Source of the DNA: CAYVFC01 sp964450715
Lineage (GTDB): Bacteria > Myxococcota_A > Polyangia > Polyangiales > JAFGIB01
Length of the DNA: 35,759 nt
Direction of reading: 5' to 3'
Assembly: GCA_964450715.1 (NCBI GenBank)
Contig: CAYVFC010000083.1
Coordinates: 1 to 35,759 of the forward strand
Positions within the stretch are counted from its first letter, which is position 1; each line of letters starts with the position of its first letter. This document shows, in pieces, positions 34,899 through 35,759 of this stretch. Under the pieces are notes generated by a model. That model had not been told where the DNA came from, ran no database searches, and saw only the letters and a program-made list of their open reading frames with translations. A program made the translations under genes and the position numbers.

Positions 34899-35759
34899 GA
34901 CTGCACCATCAGGTCAGCGATGCGCTCAACCACCACGTCGTCGATGCTGGAGGTATGGGTCTTGCCCAACATGAAGTAGTTGGCGTGCACGAATCCGGGG
35001 TCGCAATTGGGCCAGTGCGTCTCCTCGTTGTTGCCGATCATGTCGCTCTGCGCGGCGTCGCAGCCATGGCTCTGGGGAACGGTTCCCTGGTTGACCACCG
35101 GGCCGATGTCGTCCTCGGCCGCGGTGCTTATCACCGAAAGCCGGTCCGCGCAGGAGGGGTTGGTGCCGGTACCGCTCATGATCACCGCACCCTTCATCCG
35201 GTCGGCCAGCTCGGGCAGGCAGGCGTAACCCGTACTCGAAAATCCCCCCGACACGTACATGGCGCCCCAGGAGTGGCCTCCCGACCACATGGCGCGGACG
35301 TCGAACTTGCCCGGGCCGTCGAAGGTCGCGTAAACCCACTGCACGATATTGGCCAGGTGGGGCGCGTCCTGACCGTTGTCGCCGTTGCCCCACTGCTCCA
35401 CCACCGAGCTCGGGGTTACCACGATCAAGTTGTGCGACTCGGTGTACTGGTGGATGGCGAAGTAGCCGTGCTGGTAAAAGTGCTGCGAGACGGGCGTGGT
35501 GCCGTGCAGGTTCATGAAGAAGATCATGGGCGCGCCCGCGTGCTTGGTGCAGGGATAGGTGACGATCATGTCGCGGCCGTCCAGCTGGAAGTTCGCCAGC
35601 CCCGTGCCCCAGCTGCCCGCCGGACCGCCGCAGGCGACCTCGGGGATGGTGAAGATGGGCGCGTTGGGATCGCCGTCGTCCGGCCCTGCCGGCGGTTGGG
35701 CGCTGCCGCCCCCGCCGGCCGCGCCGGCCGCACCGCCCGTGCCGCCGGCTCCCGCATCC
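34889..35759 (-). CDS. PHB-depolymerase/feruloyl-esterase-like hydrolase, 5' end outside the window
   Basis: The minus-strand frame is open to the window edge, giving at least 289 residues; the ATG at 35569 is internal. The visible N-terminal part is an Ala/Gly spacer (AGAGGTGGAAGAAGGGG), so the complete protein is probably a linker-bearing lipoprotein. The hydrolase part has an oxyanion strand MIFFMNLHGTT, nucleophile elbow GHSWG, a probable acid in AEDDIGPV and a C-terminal THWPNC that corresponds to the HxWP histidine of the LpqC/PHB-depolymerase family. It likely cleaves polyester or feruloyl-type esters outside the cytoplasm. The stop codon lies within a dispersed intergenic repeat. It differs in subfamily from the hydrolase at 169-1398. 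Confidence 0.85.
   Translation of the reverse strand, partial: DAGAGGTGGAAGAAGGGGSAQPPAGPDDGDPNAPIFTIPEVACGGPAGSWGTGLANFQLDGRDMIVTYPCTKHAGAPMIFFMNLHGTTPVSQHFYQHGYFAIHQYTESHNLIVVTPSSVVEQWGNGDNGQDAPHLANIVQWVYATFDGPGKFDVRAMWSGGHSWGAMYVSGGFSSTGYACLPELADRMKGAVIMSGTGTNPSCADRLSVISTAAEDDIGPVVNQGTVPQSHGCDAAQSDMIGNNEETHWPNCDPGFVHANYFMLGKTHTSSIDDVVVERIADLMVQSRP

Overview
The window is about 36 kb of GC-rich DNA with high-GC third codon positions. It is dominated by large exported proteins: lipoproteins with Gly/Ser/Ala-rich linkers, Cys-rich surface proteins, a very large thrombospondin-type-3 repeat protein, an IPT/TIG-kelch protein and several outer-membrane beta-barrels. Together with an ECF sigma factor carrying a C-terminal extension and an NtrC-type sigma54 activator, this fits a Myxococcota or related deltaproteobacterium. 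That placement is inference; there is no rRNA or marker gene to fix it. I saw no tRNA, rRNA, CRISPR array or complete insertion sequence.

Layout. 169-1398: a lipoprotein alpha/beta-hydrolase. 1583-4538: a lower-GC two-gene operon for an ADP-forming acyl-CoA synthetase and an enoyl-CoA hydratase, next to three copies of a short AT-rich repeat. 4750-9438: an ECF sigma factor fused to a membrane and TPR-like domain, translationally coupled to an AraC-type regulator, plus a lipoprotein and a divergent outer-membrane protein. 9444-9.7 kb: a gene remnant broken by a 10-bp tandem duplication. 9997-17092: a tightly coupled operon for a Cys-rich lipoprotein, a 1725-residue IPT/TIG-kelch protein and a beta-barrel. 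17235-19620: a convergent operon for a beta-barrel and two low-complexity exported proteins that each carry one DxDGDG calcium loop. 19813-23213: a cyclophilin-like protein, a histidine kinase and a sigma54-dependent response regulator. 23757-33116: one 3119-residue lipoprotein with about 58 TSP3 repeats followed by DUF2341/LamG domains. 33.3-35.8 kb: a small membrane protein, a Cys-rich lipoprotein and a partial PHB-depolymerase-like esterase, with a dispersed intergenic repeat.

The most interesting inference is a self-contained regulatory circuit. Two good -24/-12 (sigma54) promoters lie at 9809-9823 (+) and 19680-19695 (-). Each is preceded, about 110-140 bp upstream of the predicted start site, by the same 38-45 bp two-site palindromic element (core CGACCAAAAGGTCG). 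The kinase and sigma54 activator encoded at 19813-22840 lie directly beside one of these sites. The circuit would drive both exported operons (9997-17092 and 19620-17235), each of which ends in an outer-membrane barrel gene. The result looks like a surface or envelope assembly controlled by a local ZraSR-like two-component system. The regulatory DNA is seen directly; the link to this particular regulator and the function of the exported proteins are inferred.
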